A DNA stretch of 64,000 bases from positions 682,001-746,000 of the forward strand of contig NW_026870532.1 in the NCBI RefSeq assembly GCF_963576545.1, given 5' to 3'. The notes under the pieces were generated by a model. It saw only the letters and a program-made list of their open reading frames with translations. It did not search any database and had not been told where the DNA came from. Positions within the stretch are counted from its first letter, which is position 1. Every line of letters starts with the position of its first letter. The stretch is from Limanda limanda. Taxonomy: Eukaryota > Chordata > Actinopteri > Pleuronectiformes > Pleuronectidae. The translations under genes and the position numbers were made by a program. Positions 11,070 through 24,473 of this stretch are shown here, piece by piece.

Positions 11070-12815
11070 CCGAAAGTCGGAGAAGCTCAAGGATGGTACC
11101 GATCGATGCGCGCTACCCCATTTAGTGGGGGTAGAGCCTACTTGCAAGTCTCTCCGACCTTCACAAAAAAAGTTATTCAAGAATATCTCTTTCTCCTATG
11201 TGCTTTCATCCCTAACCCTAACCCTAACCCTTCCGAAAGTCGGAGAAGCTCAAGGATGGTACCGATCGATGCGCGCTACCCCATTTAGTGGGGGTAGAGC
11301 CTACTTGCAAGTCTCTCCGACCTTCACAAAAAAAGTTATTCAAGAATATCTCCTCAGATTTGGGGGAATTTCGTCGGTCGACCTCTTTCGAAGGTCGTAC
11401 AAGCTCGGGGATGGTACCAATCGATCCGCAGGACCCAAATTAGTCCAGATGCAACCAATTTCCAAGTCTCTCCGACCTTCACAAAAAAAGTTATTCAAGA
11501 ATATCTCTTTCTCCTATGTGCTTTCATCCCTAACCCTAACCCTAACCCTTCCGAAAGTCGGAGAAGCTCAAGGATGGTACCGATCGATGCGCGCTACCCC
11601 ATTTAGTGGGGGTAGAGCCTACTTGCAAGTCTCTCCGACCTTCACAAAAAACGTTATTCAAGAATATCTCTTTCTCCTATGTGCTTTCATCCCTAACCCT
11701 AACCCTAACCCTTCCGAAAGTCGGAGAAGCTCAAGGATGGTACCGATCGATGCGCGCTACCCCATTTAGTGGGGGTAGAGCCTACTTGCAAGTCTCTCCG
11801 ACCTTCACAAAAAAAGTTATTCAAGAATATCTCCTCAGATTTGGGGGAATTTCGTCAGTCGACCTCTTTCGAAGGTCGTACAAGCTCGGGGATGGTACCA
11901 ATCGATCCGCAGGACCCAAATTAGTCCAGATGCAACCACTTTCCAAGTCTCTCCGACCTTCACAAAAAAAGTTATTCAAGAATATCTCTTTCTCCTATGT
12001 GCTTTCATCCCTAACCCTAACCCTAACCCTTCCAAAAGTCGGAGAAGCTCAAGGATGGTACCGATCGATGCGCGCTACCCCATTTAGTGGGGGTAGAGCC
12101 TACTTGCAAGTCTCTCCGACCTTCACAAAAAAAGTTATTCAAGAATATCTCTTTCTCCTATGTGCTTTCATCCCTAACCCTAACCCTAACCCTTCCGAAA
12201 GTCGGAGAAGCTCAAGGATGGTACCGATCGATGCGCGCTACCCCATTTAGTGGGGGTAGAGCCTACTTGCAAGTCTTTCCGACCTTCACAAAAAAAGTTA
12301 TTCAAGAATATCTCTTTCTCCTATGTGCTTTCATCCCTAACCCTAACCCTAACCCTTCCGAAAGTCGGAGAAGCTCAAGGATGGTACCGATCGATGCGCG
12401 CAACCCCATTTAGTGGGGGTAGAGCCTACTTGCAAGTCTCTCCGACCTTCACAAAAAAAGTTATTCAAGAATATCTCCTCAGATTTGGGGGAATTTCGTC
12501 GGTCGACCTCTTCCGAAGGTCGTACAAGCTCGGGGATGGTACCAATCGATCCGCAGGACCCAAATTAGTCCAGATGCAACCACTTTCCAAGTCTCTCCGA
12601 CCTTCACAAAAAAAGTTATTCAAGAATATCTCTTTCTCCTATGTGCTTTCATCCCTAACCCTAACCCTAACCCTTCCGAAAGTCGGAGAAGCTCAAGGAT
12701 GGTACCGATCGATGCGCGCTACCCCATTTAGTGGGGGTAGAGCCTACTTGCAAGTCTCTCCGACCTTCACAAAAAAAGTTATTCAAGAATATCTCTTTCT
12801 CCTATGTGCTTTCAT

Positions 12816-12832
12816 CCCTAACCCTAACCCTT
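12816..12832 (-). repeat. Shortened telomeric block, two hexamers
   Basis: The counterpart of 606 at an offset of 12210. Confidence 0.93.
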
Positions 12833-14260
12833 CCGAAAGTCGGAGAAGCTCAAGGATGGTACCGATCGATGCGCGCTACCCCATTTAGTGGGGGTAGAGC
12901 CTACTTGCAAGTCTCTCCGACCTTCACAAAAAAAGTTATTCAAGAATATCTCTTTCTCCTATGTGCTTTCATCCCTAACCCTAACCCTAACCCTTCCGAA
13001 AGTCGGAGAAGCTCAAGGATGGTACCGATCGATGCGCGCTACCCCATTTAGTGGGGGTAGAGCCTACTTGCAAGTCTCTCCGACCTTCACAAAAAAAGTT
13101 ATTCAAGAATATCTCTTTCTCCTATGTGCTTTCATCCCTAACCCTAACCCTAACCCTTCCGAAAGTCGGAGAAGCTCAAAGATGGTACCGATCGATGCGC
13201 GCTACCCCATTTAGTGGGGGTAGAGCCTACTTGCAAGTCTCTCCGACCTTCACAAAAAAAGTTATTCAAGAATATCTCTTTCTCCTATGTGCTTTCATCC
13301 CTAACCCTAACCCTAACCCTTCCGAAAGTCGGAGAAGCTCAAGGATGGTACCGATCGATGCGCGCTACCCCATTTAGTGGGGGTAGAGCCTACTTGCAAG
13401 TCTCTCCGACCTTCACAAAAAAAGTTATTCAAGAATATCTCTTTCTCCTATGTGCTTTCATCCCTAACCCTAACCCTAACCCTTCCGAAAGTCGGAGAAG
13501 CTCAAGGATGGTACCGATCGATGCGCGCTACCCCATTTAGTGGGGGTAGAGCCTACTTGCAAGTCTCTCCGACCTTCACAAAAAAAGTTATTCAAGAATA
13601 TCTCCTCAGATTTGGGGGAATTTCGTCGGTCGACCTCTTCCGAAGGTCGTACAAGCTCGGGGATGGTACCAATCGATCCGCAGGACCCAAATTAGTCCAG
13701 ATGCAACCACTTTCCAAGTCTCTCCGACCTTCACAAAAAAAGTTATTCAAGAATATCTCTTTCTCCTATGTGCTTTCATCCCTAACCCTAACCCTAACCC
13801 TTCCGAAAGTCGGAGAAGCTCAAGGATGGTACCGATCGATGCGCGCTACCCCATTTAGTGGGGGTAGAGCCTACTTGCAAGTCTCTCCGACCTTCACAAA
13901 AAACGTTATTCAAGAATATCTCTTTCTCCTATGTGCTTTCATCCCTAACCCTAACCCTAACCCTTCCGAAAGTCGGAGAAGCTCAAGGATGGTACCGATC
14001 GATGCGCGCTACCCCATTTAGTGGGGGTAGAGCCTACTTGCAAGTCTCTCCGACCTTCACAAAAAAAGTTATTCAAGAATATCTCCTCAGATTTGGGGGA
14101 ATTTCGTCGGTCGACCTCTTTCGAAGGTCGTACAAGCTCGGGGATGGTACCAATCGATCCGCAGGACCCAAATTAGTCCAGATGCAACCACTTTCCAAGT
14201 CTCTCCGACCTTCACAAAAAAAGTTATTCAAGAATATCTCTTTCTCCTATGTGCTTTCAT

Positions 14261-14271
14261 CCCTAACCCTT
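14261..14271 (-). repeat. Shortened telomeric block, one hexamer
   Basis: The counterpart of 1407 at an offset of 12854. Confidence 0.93.
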
Positions 14272-16506
14272 CCGAAAGTCGGAGAAGCTCAAGGATGGTA
14301 CCGATCGATGCGCGCAACCCCATTTAGTGGGGGTAGAGCCTACTTGCAAGTCTCTCCGACCTTCACAAAAAAAGTTATTCAAGAATATCTCTTTCTCCTA
14401 TGTGCTTTCATCCCTAACCCTAACCCTAACCCTTCCGAAAGTCGGAGAAGCTCAAGGATGGTACCGATCGATGCGCGCTACCCCATTTAGTGGGGGTAGA
14501 GCCTACTTGCAAGTCTCTCCGACCTTCACAAAAAAAGTTATTCAAGAATATCTCTTTCTCCTATGTGCTTTCATCCCTAACCCTAACCCTAACCCTTCCG
14601 AAAGTCGGAGAAGCTCAAGGATGGTACCGATCGATGTGCGCTACCCCATTTAGTGGGGGTAGAGCCTACTTGCAAGTCTCTCCGACCTTCACAAAAAAAG
14701 TTATTCAAGAATATCTCCTCAGATTTGGGGGAATTTCGTCGGTCGACCTCTTCCGAAGGTCGTACAAGCTCGGGGATGGTACCAATCGATCCGCAGGACC
14801 CAAATTAGTCCAGATGCAACCACTTTCCAAGTCTCTCCGACCTTCACAAAAAAAGTTATTCAAGAATATCTCTTTCTCCTATGTGCTTTCATCCCTAACC
14901 CTAACCCTAACCCTTCCGAAAGTCGGAGAAGCTCAAGGATGGTACCGATCGATGCGCGCTACCCCATTTAGTGGGGGTAAAGCCTACTTGCAAGTCTCTC
15001 CGACCTTCACAAAAAAAGTTATTCAAGAATATCTCTTTCTCCTATGTGCTTTCATCCCTAACCCTAACCCTAACCCTTCCGAAAGTCGGAGAAGCTCAAG
15101 GATGGTACCGATCGATGCGCGCTACCCCATTTAGTGGGGGTAGAGCCTACTTGCAAGTCTCTCCGACCTTCACAAAAAAAGTTATTCAAGAATATCTCTT
15201 TCTCCTATGTGCTTTCATCCCTAACCCTAACCCTAACCCTTCCGAAAGTCGGAGAAGCTCAAAGATGGTACCGATCGATGCGCGCTACCCCATTTAGTGG
15301 GGGTAGAGCCTACTTGCAAGTCTCTCCGACCTTCACAAAAAAAGTTATTCAAGAATATCTCTTTCTCCTATGTGCTTTCATCCCTAACCCTAACCCTAAC
15401 CCTTCCGAAAGTCGGAGAAGCTCAAGGATGGTACCGATCGATGCGCGCAACCCCATTTAGTGGGGGTAGAGCCTACTTGCAAGTCTCTCCGACCTTCACA
15501 AAAAAAGTTATTCAAGAATATCTCCTCAGATTTGGGGGAATTTCGTCGGTCGACCTCTTCCGAAGGTCGTACAAGCTCGGGGATGGTACCAATCGATCCG
15601 CAGGACCCAAATTAGTCCAGATGCAACCACTTTCCAAGTCTCTCCGACCTTCACAAAAAAAGTTATTCAAGAATATCTCTTTCTCCTATGTGCTTTCATC
15701 CCTAACCCTAACCCTAACCCTTCCGAAAGTCGGAGAAGCTCAAGGATGGTACCGATCGATGCGCGCTACCCCATTTAGTGGGGGTAGAGCCTACTTGCAA
15801 GTCTCTCCGACCTTCACAAAAAAAGTTATTCAAGAATATCTCTTTCTCCTATGTGCTTTCATCCCTAACCCTAACCCTAACCCTTCCGAAAGTCGGAGAA
15901 GCTCAAAGATGGTACCGATCGATGCGCGCTACCCCATTTAGTGGGGGTAGAGCCTACTTGCAAGTCTCTCCGACCTTCACAAAAAAAGTTATTCAAGAAT
16001 ATCTCTTTCTCCTATGTGCTTTCATCCCTAACCCTAACCCAAACCCTTCCGAAAGTCGGAGAAGCTCAAGGATGGTACCGATCGATGCGCGCTACCCCAT
16101 TTAGTGGGGGTAGAGCCTACTTGCAAGTCTCTCCGACCTTCACAAAAAAAGTTATTCAAGAATATCTCTTTCTCCTATGTGCTTTCATCCCTAACCCTAA
16201 CCCTAACCCTTCCGAAAGTCGGAGAAGCTCAAGGATGGTACCGATCGATGCGCGCAACCCCATTTAGTGGGGGTAGAGCCTACTTGCAAGTCTCTCCGAC
16301 CTTCACAAAAAAAGTTATTCAAGAATATCTCCTCAGATTTGGGGGAATTTCGTCGGTCGACCTCTTCCGAAGGTCGTACAAGCTCGGGGATGGTACCAAT
16401 CGATCCGCAGGACCCAAATTAGTCCAGATGCAACCACTTTCCAAGTCTCTCCGACCTTCACAAAAAAAGTTATTCAAGAATATCTCTTTCTCCTATGTGC
16501 TTTCAT

Positions 16507-16523
16507 CCCTAACCCTAACCCTT
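16507..16523 (-). repeat. Shortened telomeric block, two hexamers
   Basis: It lies in the A unit after the B unit at 16287. The corresponding unit near 2852 has three hexamers, so the change happened after that duplication or was reversed in the other copy. Confidence 0.92.
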
Positions 16524-16761
16524 CCGAAAGTCGGAGAAGCTCAAGGATGGTACCGATCGATGCGCGCTACCCCATTTAGTGGGGGTAGAGCCTACTTGCA
16601 AGTCTCTCCGACCTTCACAAAAAAAGTTATTCAAGAATATCTCTTTCTCCTATGTGCTTTCATCCCTAACCCTAACCCTAACCCTTACGAAAGTCGGAGA
16701 AGCTCAAGGATGGTACCGATCGATGCGCGCTACCCCATTTAGTGGGGGTAGAGCCTACTTG

Positions 16762-19174
16762 CAAGTCTCTCCGACCTTCACAAAAAAAGTTATTCAAGAA
16801 TATCTCTTTCTCCTATGTGCTTTCATCCCTAACCCTAACCCTAACCCTTCCGAAAGTCGGAGAAGCTCAAGGATGGTACCGATCGATGTGCGCTACCCCA
16901 TTTAGTGGGGGTAGAGCCTACTTGCAAGTCTCTCCGACCTTCACAAAAAACGTTATTCAAGAATATCTCTTTCTCCTATGTGCTTTCATCCCTAACCCTA
17001 ACCCTAACCCTTCCGAAAGTCGGAGAAGCTCAAGGATGGTACCGATCGATGCGCGCTACCCCATTTAGTGGGGGTAGAGCCTACTTGCAAGTCTCTCCGA
17101 CCTTCACAAAAAAAGTTATTCAAGAATATCTCCTCAGATTTGGGGGAATTTCGTCGGTCGACCTCTTCCGAAGGTCGTACAAGCTCGGGGATGGTACCAA
17201 TCGATCCGCAGGACCCAAATTAGTCCAGATGCAACCACTTTCCACGTCTCTCCGACCTTCACAAAAAAAGTTATTCAAGAATATCTCTTTCTCCTATGTG
17301 CTTTCATCCCTAACCCTAACCCTAACCCTTCCAAAAGTCGGAGAAGCTCAAGGATGGTACCGATCGATGCGCGCTACCCCATTTAGTGGGGGTAGAGCCT
17401 ACTTGCAAGTCTCTCCGACCTTCACAAAAAAAGTTATTCAAGAATATCTCTTTCTCCTATGTGCTTTCATCCCTAACCCTAACCCTAACCCTTCCGAAAG
17501 TCGGAGAAGCTCAAGGATGGTACCGATCGATGCGCGCAACCCCATTTAGTGGGGGTAGAGCCTACTTGCAAGTCTCTCCGACCTTCACAAAAAAAGTTAT
17601 TCAAGAATATCTCCTCAGATTTGGGGGAATTTCGTCGGTCGACCTCTTCCGAAGGTCGTACAAGCTCGGGGATGGTACCAATCGATCAGCAGGACCCAAA
17701 TTAGTCCAGATGCAACCACTTTCCAAGTCTCTCCGACCTTCACAAAAAAAGTTATTCAAGAATATCTCTTTCTCCTATGTGCTTTCATCCCTAACCCTAA
17801 CCCTAACCCTTCCGAAAGTCGGAGAAGCTCAAGGATGGTACCGATCGATGCGCGCTACCCCATTTAGTGGGGGTAGAGCCTACTTGCAAGTCTCTCCGAC
17901 CTTCACAAAAAAAGTTATTCAATAATATCTCTTTCTCCTATGTGCTTTCATCCCTAACCCTAACCCTAACCCTTCCGAAAGTCGGAGAAGCTCAAGGATG
18001 GTACCGATCGATGCGCGCTACCCCATTTAGTGGGGGTAGAGCCTACTTGCAAGTCTCTCCGACCTTCACAAAAAAAGTTATTCAAGAATATCTCTTTCTC
18101 CTATGTGCTTTCATCCCTAACCCTAACCCTAACCCTTCCGAAAGTCGGAGAAGCTCAAGGATGGTACCGATCGATGCGCGCTACCCCATTTAGTGGGGGT
18201 AGAGCCTACTTGCAAGTCTTTCCGACCTTCACAAAAAAAGTTATTCAAGAATATCTCTTTCTCCTATGTGCTTTCATCCCTAACCCTAACCCTAACCCTT
18301 CCGAAAGTCGGAGAAGCTCAAGGATGGTACCGATCGATGCGCGCAACCCCATTTAGTGGGGGTAGAGCCTACTTGCAAGTCTTTCCGACCTTCACAAAAA
18401 AAGTTATTCAAGAATATCTCCTCAGATTTGGGGGAATTTCGTCGGTCGACCTCTTCCGAAGGTCGTACAAGCTCGGGGATGGTACCAATCGATCTGCAGG
18501 ACCCAAATTAGTCCAGATGCAACCACTTTCCAAGTCTCTCCGACCTTCACAAAAAAAGTTATTCAAGAATATCTCTTTCTCCTATGTGCTTTCATCCCTA
18601 ACCCTAACCCTAACCCTTCCGAAAGTCGGAGAAGCTCAAGGATGGTACCGATCGATGCGCACTACCCCATTTAGTGGGGGTAGAGCCTACTTGCAAGTCT
18701 CTCCGACCTTCACAAAAAAAGTTATTCAAGAATATCTCTTTCTCCTATGTGCTTTCATCCCTAACCCTAACCCTAACCCTTCCGAAAGTCGGAGAAGCTC
18801 AAGGATGGTACCGATCGATGCGCGCAACCCCATTTAGTGGGGGTAAAGCCTACTTGCAAGTCTCTCCGACCTTCACAAAAAAAGTTATTCAAGAATATCT
18901 CCTCAGATTTGGGGGAATTTCGTCGGTCGACCTCTTCCGAAGGTCGTACAAGCTCGGGGATGGTACCAATCGATCCGCAGGACCCAAATTAGTCCAGATG
19001 CAACCACTTTCCAAGTCTCTCCGACCTTCACAAAAAAAGTTATTCAAGAATATCTCTTTCTCCTATGTGCTTTCATCCCTAACCCTAACCCTAACCCTTC
19101 CGAAAGTCGGAGAAGCTCAAGGATGGTACCGATCGATGCGCGCTACCCCATTTAGTGGGGGTAGAGCCTACTTG
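16762..19174 (+). repeat. 2413-bp block, copy 1 of a pair offset by 2894 bp
   Basis: Unit order A A B A A B A A A A B A A B A is repeated at 19656-22068. The AATAATATC change at 17923 is absent at the matching position 20817. Correspondence stops where the order of the next A and B units differs. Confidence 0.82.
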
Positions 19175-19655
19175 CAAGTCTCTCCGACCTTCACAAAAAA
19201 AGTTATTCAAGAATATCTCCTCAGATTTGGGGGAATTTCGTCGGTCGACCTCTTCCGAAGGTCGTACAAGCTCGGGGATGGTACCAATCGATCCGCAGGA
19301 CCCAAATTAGTCCAGATGCAACCACTTTCCAAGTCTCTCCGACCTTCACAAAAAAAGTTATTCAAGAATATCTCTTTCTCCTATGTGCTTTCATCCCTAA
19401 CCCTAACCCTAACCCTTCCGAAAGTCGGAGAAGCTCAAGGATGGTACCGATCGATGCGCGCTACCCCATTTAGTGGGGGTAGAGCCTACTTGCAAGTCTC
19501 TCCGACCTTCACAAAAAAAGTTATTCAAGAATATCTCTTTCTCCTATGTGCTTTCATCCCTAACCCTAACCCTAACCCTTCCGAAAGTCGGAGAAGCTCA
19601 AGGATGGTACCGATCGATGCGCGCTACCCCATTTAGTGGGGGTAGAGCCTACTTG

Positions 19656-22068
19656 CAAGTCTCTCCGACCTTCACAAAAAAAGTTATTCAAGAATATCTC
19701 TTTCTCCTATGTGCTTTCATCCCTAACCCTAACCCTAACCCTTCCGAAAGTCGGAGAAGCTCAAGGATGGTACCGATCGATGTGCGCTACCCCATTTAGT
19801 GGGGGTAGAGCCTACTTGCAAGTCTCTCCGACCTTCACAAAAAACGTTATTCAAGAATATCTCTTTCTCCTATGTGCTTTCATCCCTAACCCTAACCCTA
19901 ACCCTTCCGAAAGTCGGAGAAGCTCAAGGATGGTACCGATCGATGCGCGCTACCCCATTTAGTGGGGGTAGAGCCTACTTGCAAGTCTCTCCGACCTTCA
20001 CAAAAAAAGTTATTCAAGAATATCTCCTCAGATTTGGGGGAATTTCGTCGGTCGACCTCTTCCGAAGGTCGTACAAGCTCGGGGATGGTACCAATCGATC
20101 CGCAGGACCCAAATTAGTCCAGATGCAACCACTTTCCAAGTCTCTCCGACCTTCACAAAAAAAGTTATTCAAGAATATCTCTTTCTCCTATGTGCTTTCA
20201 TCCCTAACCCTAACCCTAACCCTTCCAAAAGTCGGAGAAGCTCAAGGATGGTACCGATCGATGCGCGCTACCCCATTTAGTGGGGGTAGAGCCTACTTGC
20301 AAGTCTCTCCGACCTTCACAAAAAAAGTTATTCAAGAATATCTCTTTCTCCTATGTGCTTTCATCCCTAACCCTAACCCTAACCCTTCCGAAAGTCGGAG
20401 AAGCTCAAGGATGGTACCGATCGATGCGCGCAACCCCATTTAGTGGGGGTAGAGCCTACTTGCAAGTCTCTCCGACCTTCACAAAAAAAGTTATTCAAGA
20501 ATATCTCCTCAGATTTGGGGGAATTTCGTCGGTCGACCTCTTCCGAAGGTCGTACAAGCTCGGGGATGGTACCAATCGATCAGCAGGACCCAAATTAGTC
20601 CAGATGCAACCACTTTCCAAGTCTCTCCGACCTTCACAAAAAAAGTTATTCAAGAATATCTCTTTCTCCTATGTGCTTTCATCCCTAACCCTAACCCTAA
20701 CCCTTCCGAAAGTCGGAGAAGCTCAAGGATGGTACCGATCGATGCGCGCTACCCCATTTAGTGGGGGTAGAGCCTACTTGCAAGTCTCTCCGACCTTCAC
20801 AAAAAAAGTTATTCAAGAATATCTCTTTCTCCTATGTGCTTTCATCCCTAACCCTAACCCTAACCCTTCCGAAAGTCGGAGAAGCTCAAGGATGGTACCG
20901 ATCGATGCGCGCTACCCCATTTAGTGGGGGTAGAGCCTACTTGCAAGTCTCTCCGACCTTCACAAAAAAAGTTATTCAAGAATATCTCTTTCTCCTATGT
21001 GCTTTCATCCCTAACCCTAACCCTAACCCTTCCGAAAGTCGGAGAAGCTCAAGGATGGTACCGATCGATGCGCGCTACCCCATTTAGTGGGGGTAGAGCC
21101 TACTTGCAAGTCTTTCCGACCTTCACAAAAAAAGTTATTCAAGAATATCTCTTTCTCCTATGTGCTTTCATCCCTAACCCTAACCCTAACCCTTCCGAAA
21201 GTCGGAGAAGCTCAAGGATGGTACCGATCGATGCGCGCAACCCCATTTAGTGGGGGTAGAGCCTACTTGCAAGTCTCTCCGACCTTCACAAAAAAAGTTA
21301 TTCAAGAATATCTCCTCAGATTTGGGGGAATTTCGTCGGTCGACCTCTTCCGAAGGTCGTACAAGCTCGGGGATGGTACCAATCGATCTGCAGGACCCAA
21401 ATTAGTCCAGATGCAACCACTTTCCAAGTCTCTCCGACCTTCACAAAAAAAGTTATTCAAGAATATCTCTTTCTCCTATGTGCTTTCATCCCTAACCCTA
21501 ACCCTAACCCTTCCGAAAGTCGGAGAAGCTCAAGGATGGTACCGATCGATGCGCGCTACCCCATTTAGTGGGGGTAGAGCCTACTTGCAAGTCTCTCCGA
21601 CCTTCACAAAAAAAGTTATTCAAGAATATCTCTTTCTCCTATGTGCTTTCATCCCTAACCCTAACCCTAACCCTTCCGAAAGTCGGAGAAGCTCAAGGAT
21701 GGTACCGATCGATGCGCGCAACCCCATTTAGTGGGGGTAAAGCCTACTTGCAAGTCTCTCCGACCTTCACAAAAAAAGTTATTCAAGAATATCTCCTCAG
21801 ATTTGGGGGAATTTCGTCGGTCGACCTCTTCCGAAGGTCGTACAAGCTCGGGGATGGTACCAATCGATCCGCAGGACCCAAATTAGTCCAGATGCAACCA
21901 CTTTCCAAGTCTCTCCGACCTTCACAAAAAAAGTTATTCAAGAATATCTCTTTCTCCTATGTGCTTTCATCCCTAACCCTAACCCTAACCCTTCCGAAAG
22001 TCGGAGAAGCTCAAGGATGGTACCGATCGATGCGCGCTACCCCATTTAGTGGGGGTAGAGCCTACTTG
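19656..22068 (+). repeat. 2413-bp block, copy 2 of a pair offset by 2894 bp
   Basis: This is the partner of 16762-19174 with the same A/B order and the same GGGGTAAAGCC variant near the end. It spans the boundary between domains 1 and 2a, so the domains were joined by duplication rather than assembled from unrelated arrays. Confidence 0.82.
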
Positions 22069-23030
22069 CAAGTCTCTCCGACCTTCACAAAAAACGTTAT
22101 TCAAGAATATCTCTTTCTCCTATGTGCTTTCATCCCTAACCCTAACCCTAACCCTTCCGAAAGTCGGAGAAGCTCAAGGATGGTACCGATCGATGCGCGC
22201 TACCCCATTTAGTGGGGGTAGAGCCTACTTGCAAGTCTCTCCGACCTTCACAAAAAAAGTTATTCAAGAATATCTCCTCAGATTTGGGGGAATTTCGTCG
22301 GTCGACCTCTTCCGAAGGTCGTACAAGCTCGGGGATGGTACCAATCGATCCGCAGGACCCAAATTAGTCCAGATGCAACCACTTTCCAAGTCTCTCCGAC
22401 CTTCACAAAAAAAGTTATTCAAGAATATCTCTTTCTCCTATGTGCTTTCATCCCTAACCCTAACCCTAACCCTTCCGAAAGTCGGAGAAGCTCAAGGATG
22501 GTACCGATCGATGCGCGCTACCCCATTTAGTGGGGGTAGAGCCTACTTGCAAGTCTCTCCGACCTTCACAAAAAAAGTTATTCAAGAATATCTCTTTCTC
22601 CTATGTGCTTTCATCCCTAACCCTAACCCTAACCCTTCCGAAAGTCGGAGAAGCTCAAGGATGGTACCGATCGATGCGCGCTACCCCATTTAGTGGGGGT
22701 AGAGCCTACTTGCAAGTCTCTCCGACCTTCACAAAAAAAGTTATTCAAGAATATCTCCTCAGATTTGGGGGAATTTCGTCGGTCGACCTCTTCCGAAGGT
22801 CGTACAAGCTCGGGGATGGTACCAATCGATCTGCAGGACCCAAATTAGTCCAGATGCAACCACTTTCCAAGTCTTTCCGACCTTCACAAAAAAAGTTATT
22901 CAAGAATATCTCTTTCTCCTATGTGCTTTCATCCCTAACCCTAACCCTAACCCTTCCGAAAGTCGGAGAAGCTCAAGGATGGTACCGATCGATGCGCGCT
23001 ACCCCATTTAGTGGGGGTAGAGCCTACTTG
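21588..23030 (+). repeat. 1443-bp higher-order repeat, copy 1 (6 A + 3 B)
   Basis: Three consecutive A-A-B groups of 481 bp are followed directly by a second copy at 23031. Both copies include an A unit with GGGGTAAAGCC and another with AAAAAACG. Confidence 0.86.
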
Positions 23031-24473
23031 CAAGTCTCTCCGACCTTCACAAAAAAAGTTATTCAAGAATATCTCTTTCTCCTATGTGCTTTCATCCCTA
23101 ACCCTAACCCTAACCCTTCCGAAAGTCGGAGAAGCTCAAGGATGGTACCGATCGATGCGCGCAACCCCATTTAGTGGGGGTAAAGCCTACTTGCAAGTCT
23201 CTCCGACCTTCACAAAAAAAGTTATTCAAGAATATCTCCTCAGATTTGGGGGAATTTCGTCGGTCGACCTCTTCCGAAGGTCGTACAAGCTCGGGGATGG
23301 TACCAATCGATCCGCAGGACCCAAATTAGTCCAGATGCAACCACTTTCCAAGTCTCTCCGACCTTCACAAAAAAAGTTATTCAAGAATATCTCTTTCTCC
23401 TATGTGCTTTCATCCCTAACCCTAACCCTAACCCTTCCGAAAGTCGGAGAAGCTCAAGGATGGTACCGATCGATGCGCGCTACCCCATTTAGTGGGGGTA
23501 GAGCCTACTTGCAAGTCTCTCCGACCTTCACAAAAAACGTTATTCAAGAATATCTCTTTCTCCTATGTGCTTTCATCCCTAACCCTAACCCTAACCCTTC
23601 CGAAAGTCGGAGAAGCTCAAGGATGGTACCGATCGATGCGCGCTACCCCATTTAGTGGGGGTAGAGCCTACTTGCAAGTCTCTCCGACCTTCACAAAAAA
23701 AGTTATTCAAGAATATCTCCTCAGATTTGGGGGAATTTCGTCGGTCGACCTCTTCCGAAGGTCGTACAAGCTCGGGGATGGTACCAATCGATCCGCAGGA
23801 CCCAAATTAGTCCAGATGCAACCACTTTCCAAGTCTCTCCGACCTTCACAAAAAAAGTTATTCAAGAATATCTCTTTCTCCTATGTGCTTTCATCCCTAA
23901 CCCTAACCCTAACCCTTCCGAAAGTCGGAGAAGCTCAAGGATGGTACCGATCGATGCGCGCTACCCCATTTAGTGGGGGTAGAGCCTACTTGCAAGTCTC
24001 TCCGACCTTCACAAAAAAAGTTATTCAAGAATATCTCTTTCTCCTATGTGCTTTCATCCCTAACCCTAACCCTAACCCTTCCGAAAGTCGGAGAAGCTCA
24101 AGGATGGTACCGATCGATGCGCGCTACCCCATTTAGTGGGGGTAGAGCCTACTTGCAAGTCTCTCCGACCTTCACAAAAAAAGTTATTCAAGAATATCTC
24201 CTCAGATTTGGGGGAATTTCGTCGGTCGACCTCTTCCGAAGGTCGTACAAGCTCGGGGATGGTACCAATCGATCTGCAGGACCCAAATTAGTCCAGATGC
24301 AACCACTTTCCAAGTCTTTCCGACCTTCACAAAAAAAGTTATTCAAGAATATCTCTTTCTCCTATGTGCTTTCATCCCTAACCCTAACCCTAACCCTTCC
24401 GAAAGTCGGAGAAGCTCAAGGATGGTACCGATCGATGCGCGCTACCCCATTTAGTGGGGGTAGAGCCTACTTG
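23031..24473 (+). repeat. 1443-bp higher-order repeat, copy 2 (6 A + 3 B)
   Basis: This is the tandem partner of 21588-23030. Only one such copy exists in the right-hand large duplicate (from about 32957), which accounts for 1443 bp of the length difference between the two large copies. Confidence 0.86.

Larger units (their letters stand above)
7448..11625 (+). repeat. 4178-bp higher-order repeat, copy 2 (20 A + 6 B)
   Basis: This is the tandem partner of 3270-7447. It carries the same marker at 8446 and short telomeric blocks at 10570 and 11053. Private changes include GTCAGTCGAC at 7679, GGATAGTACC at 10612 and CAACCAATTT at 11458. The 7679 variant recurs at 11857, so a third copy begins at 11626. 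It runs on about 481 bp and then continues as if 644 bp were missing (offset 3534 rather than 4178). Confidence 0.9.
12270..15153 (+). repeat. Second copy of the left-end segment, with an extra 644 bp
   Basis: This matches 60-2299 in unit order and marker variants, with an extra block of whole monomers between about 13234 and 14041. The extra block includes an A unit with AAAAAACG, a variant absent from the left-end copy but found in the 4178-bp repeats, so it was probably brought in by exchange with another part of the array. Confidence 0.8.
1..20462 (+). repeat. Domain 1: A-rich part of the array
   Basis: From 40 to 20443 this domain has 98 A and 29 B units, about 3.4 A per B. B units start at 223, 1187, 1819, 2626, 3433, 3914, 4721, 5202, 5683, 7130, 7611, 8092, 8899, 9380, 9861, 11308, 11789, 12433, 13560, 14041, 14673, 15480, 16287, 17088, 17569, 18376, 18857, 19175 and 19982; everything between is type A. 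The longest A runs are eight units, just before 7130 and 11308. Seven of the eleven two-hexamer A units and both one-hexamer units lie here. A 481-bp B-A-A spacing is common. Confidence 0.93.
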
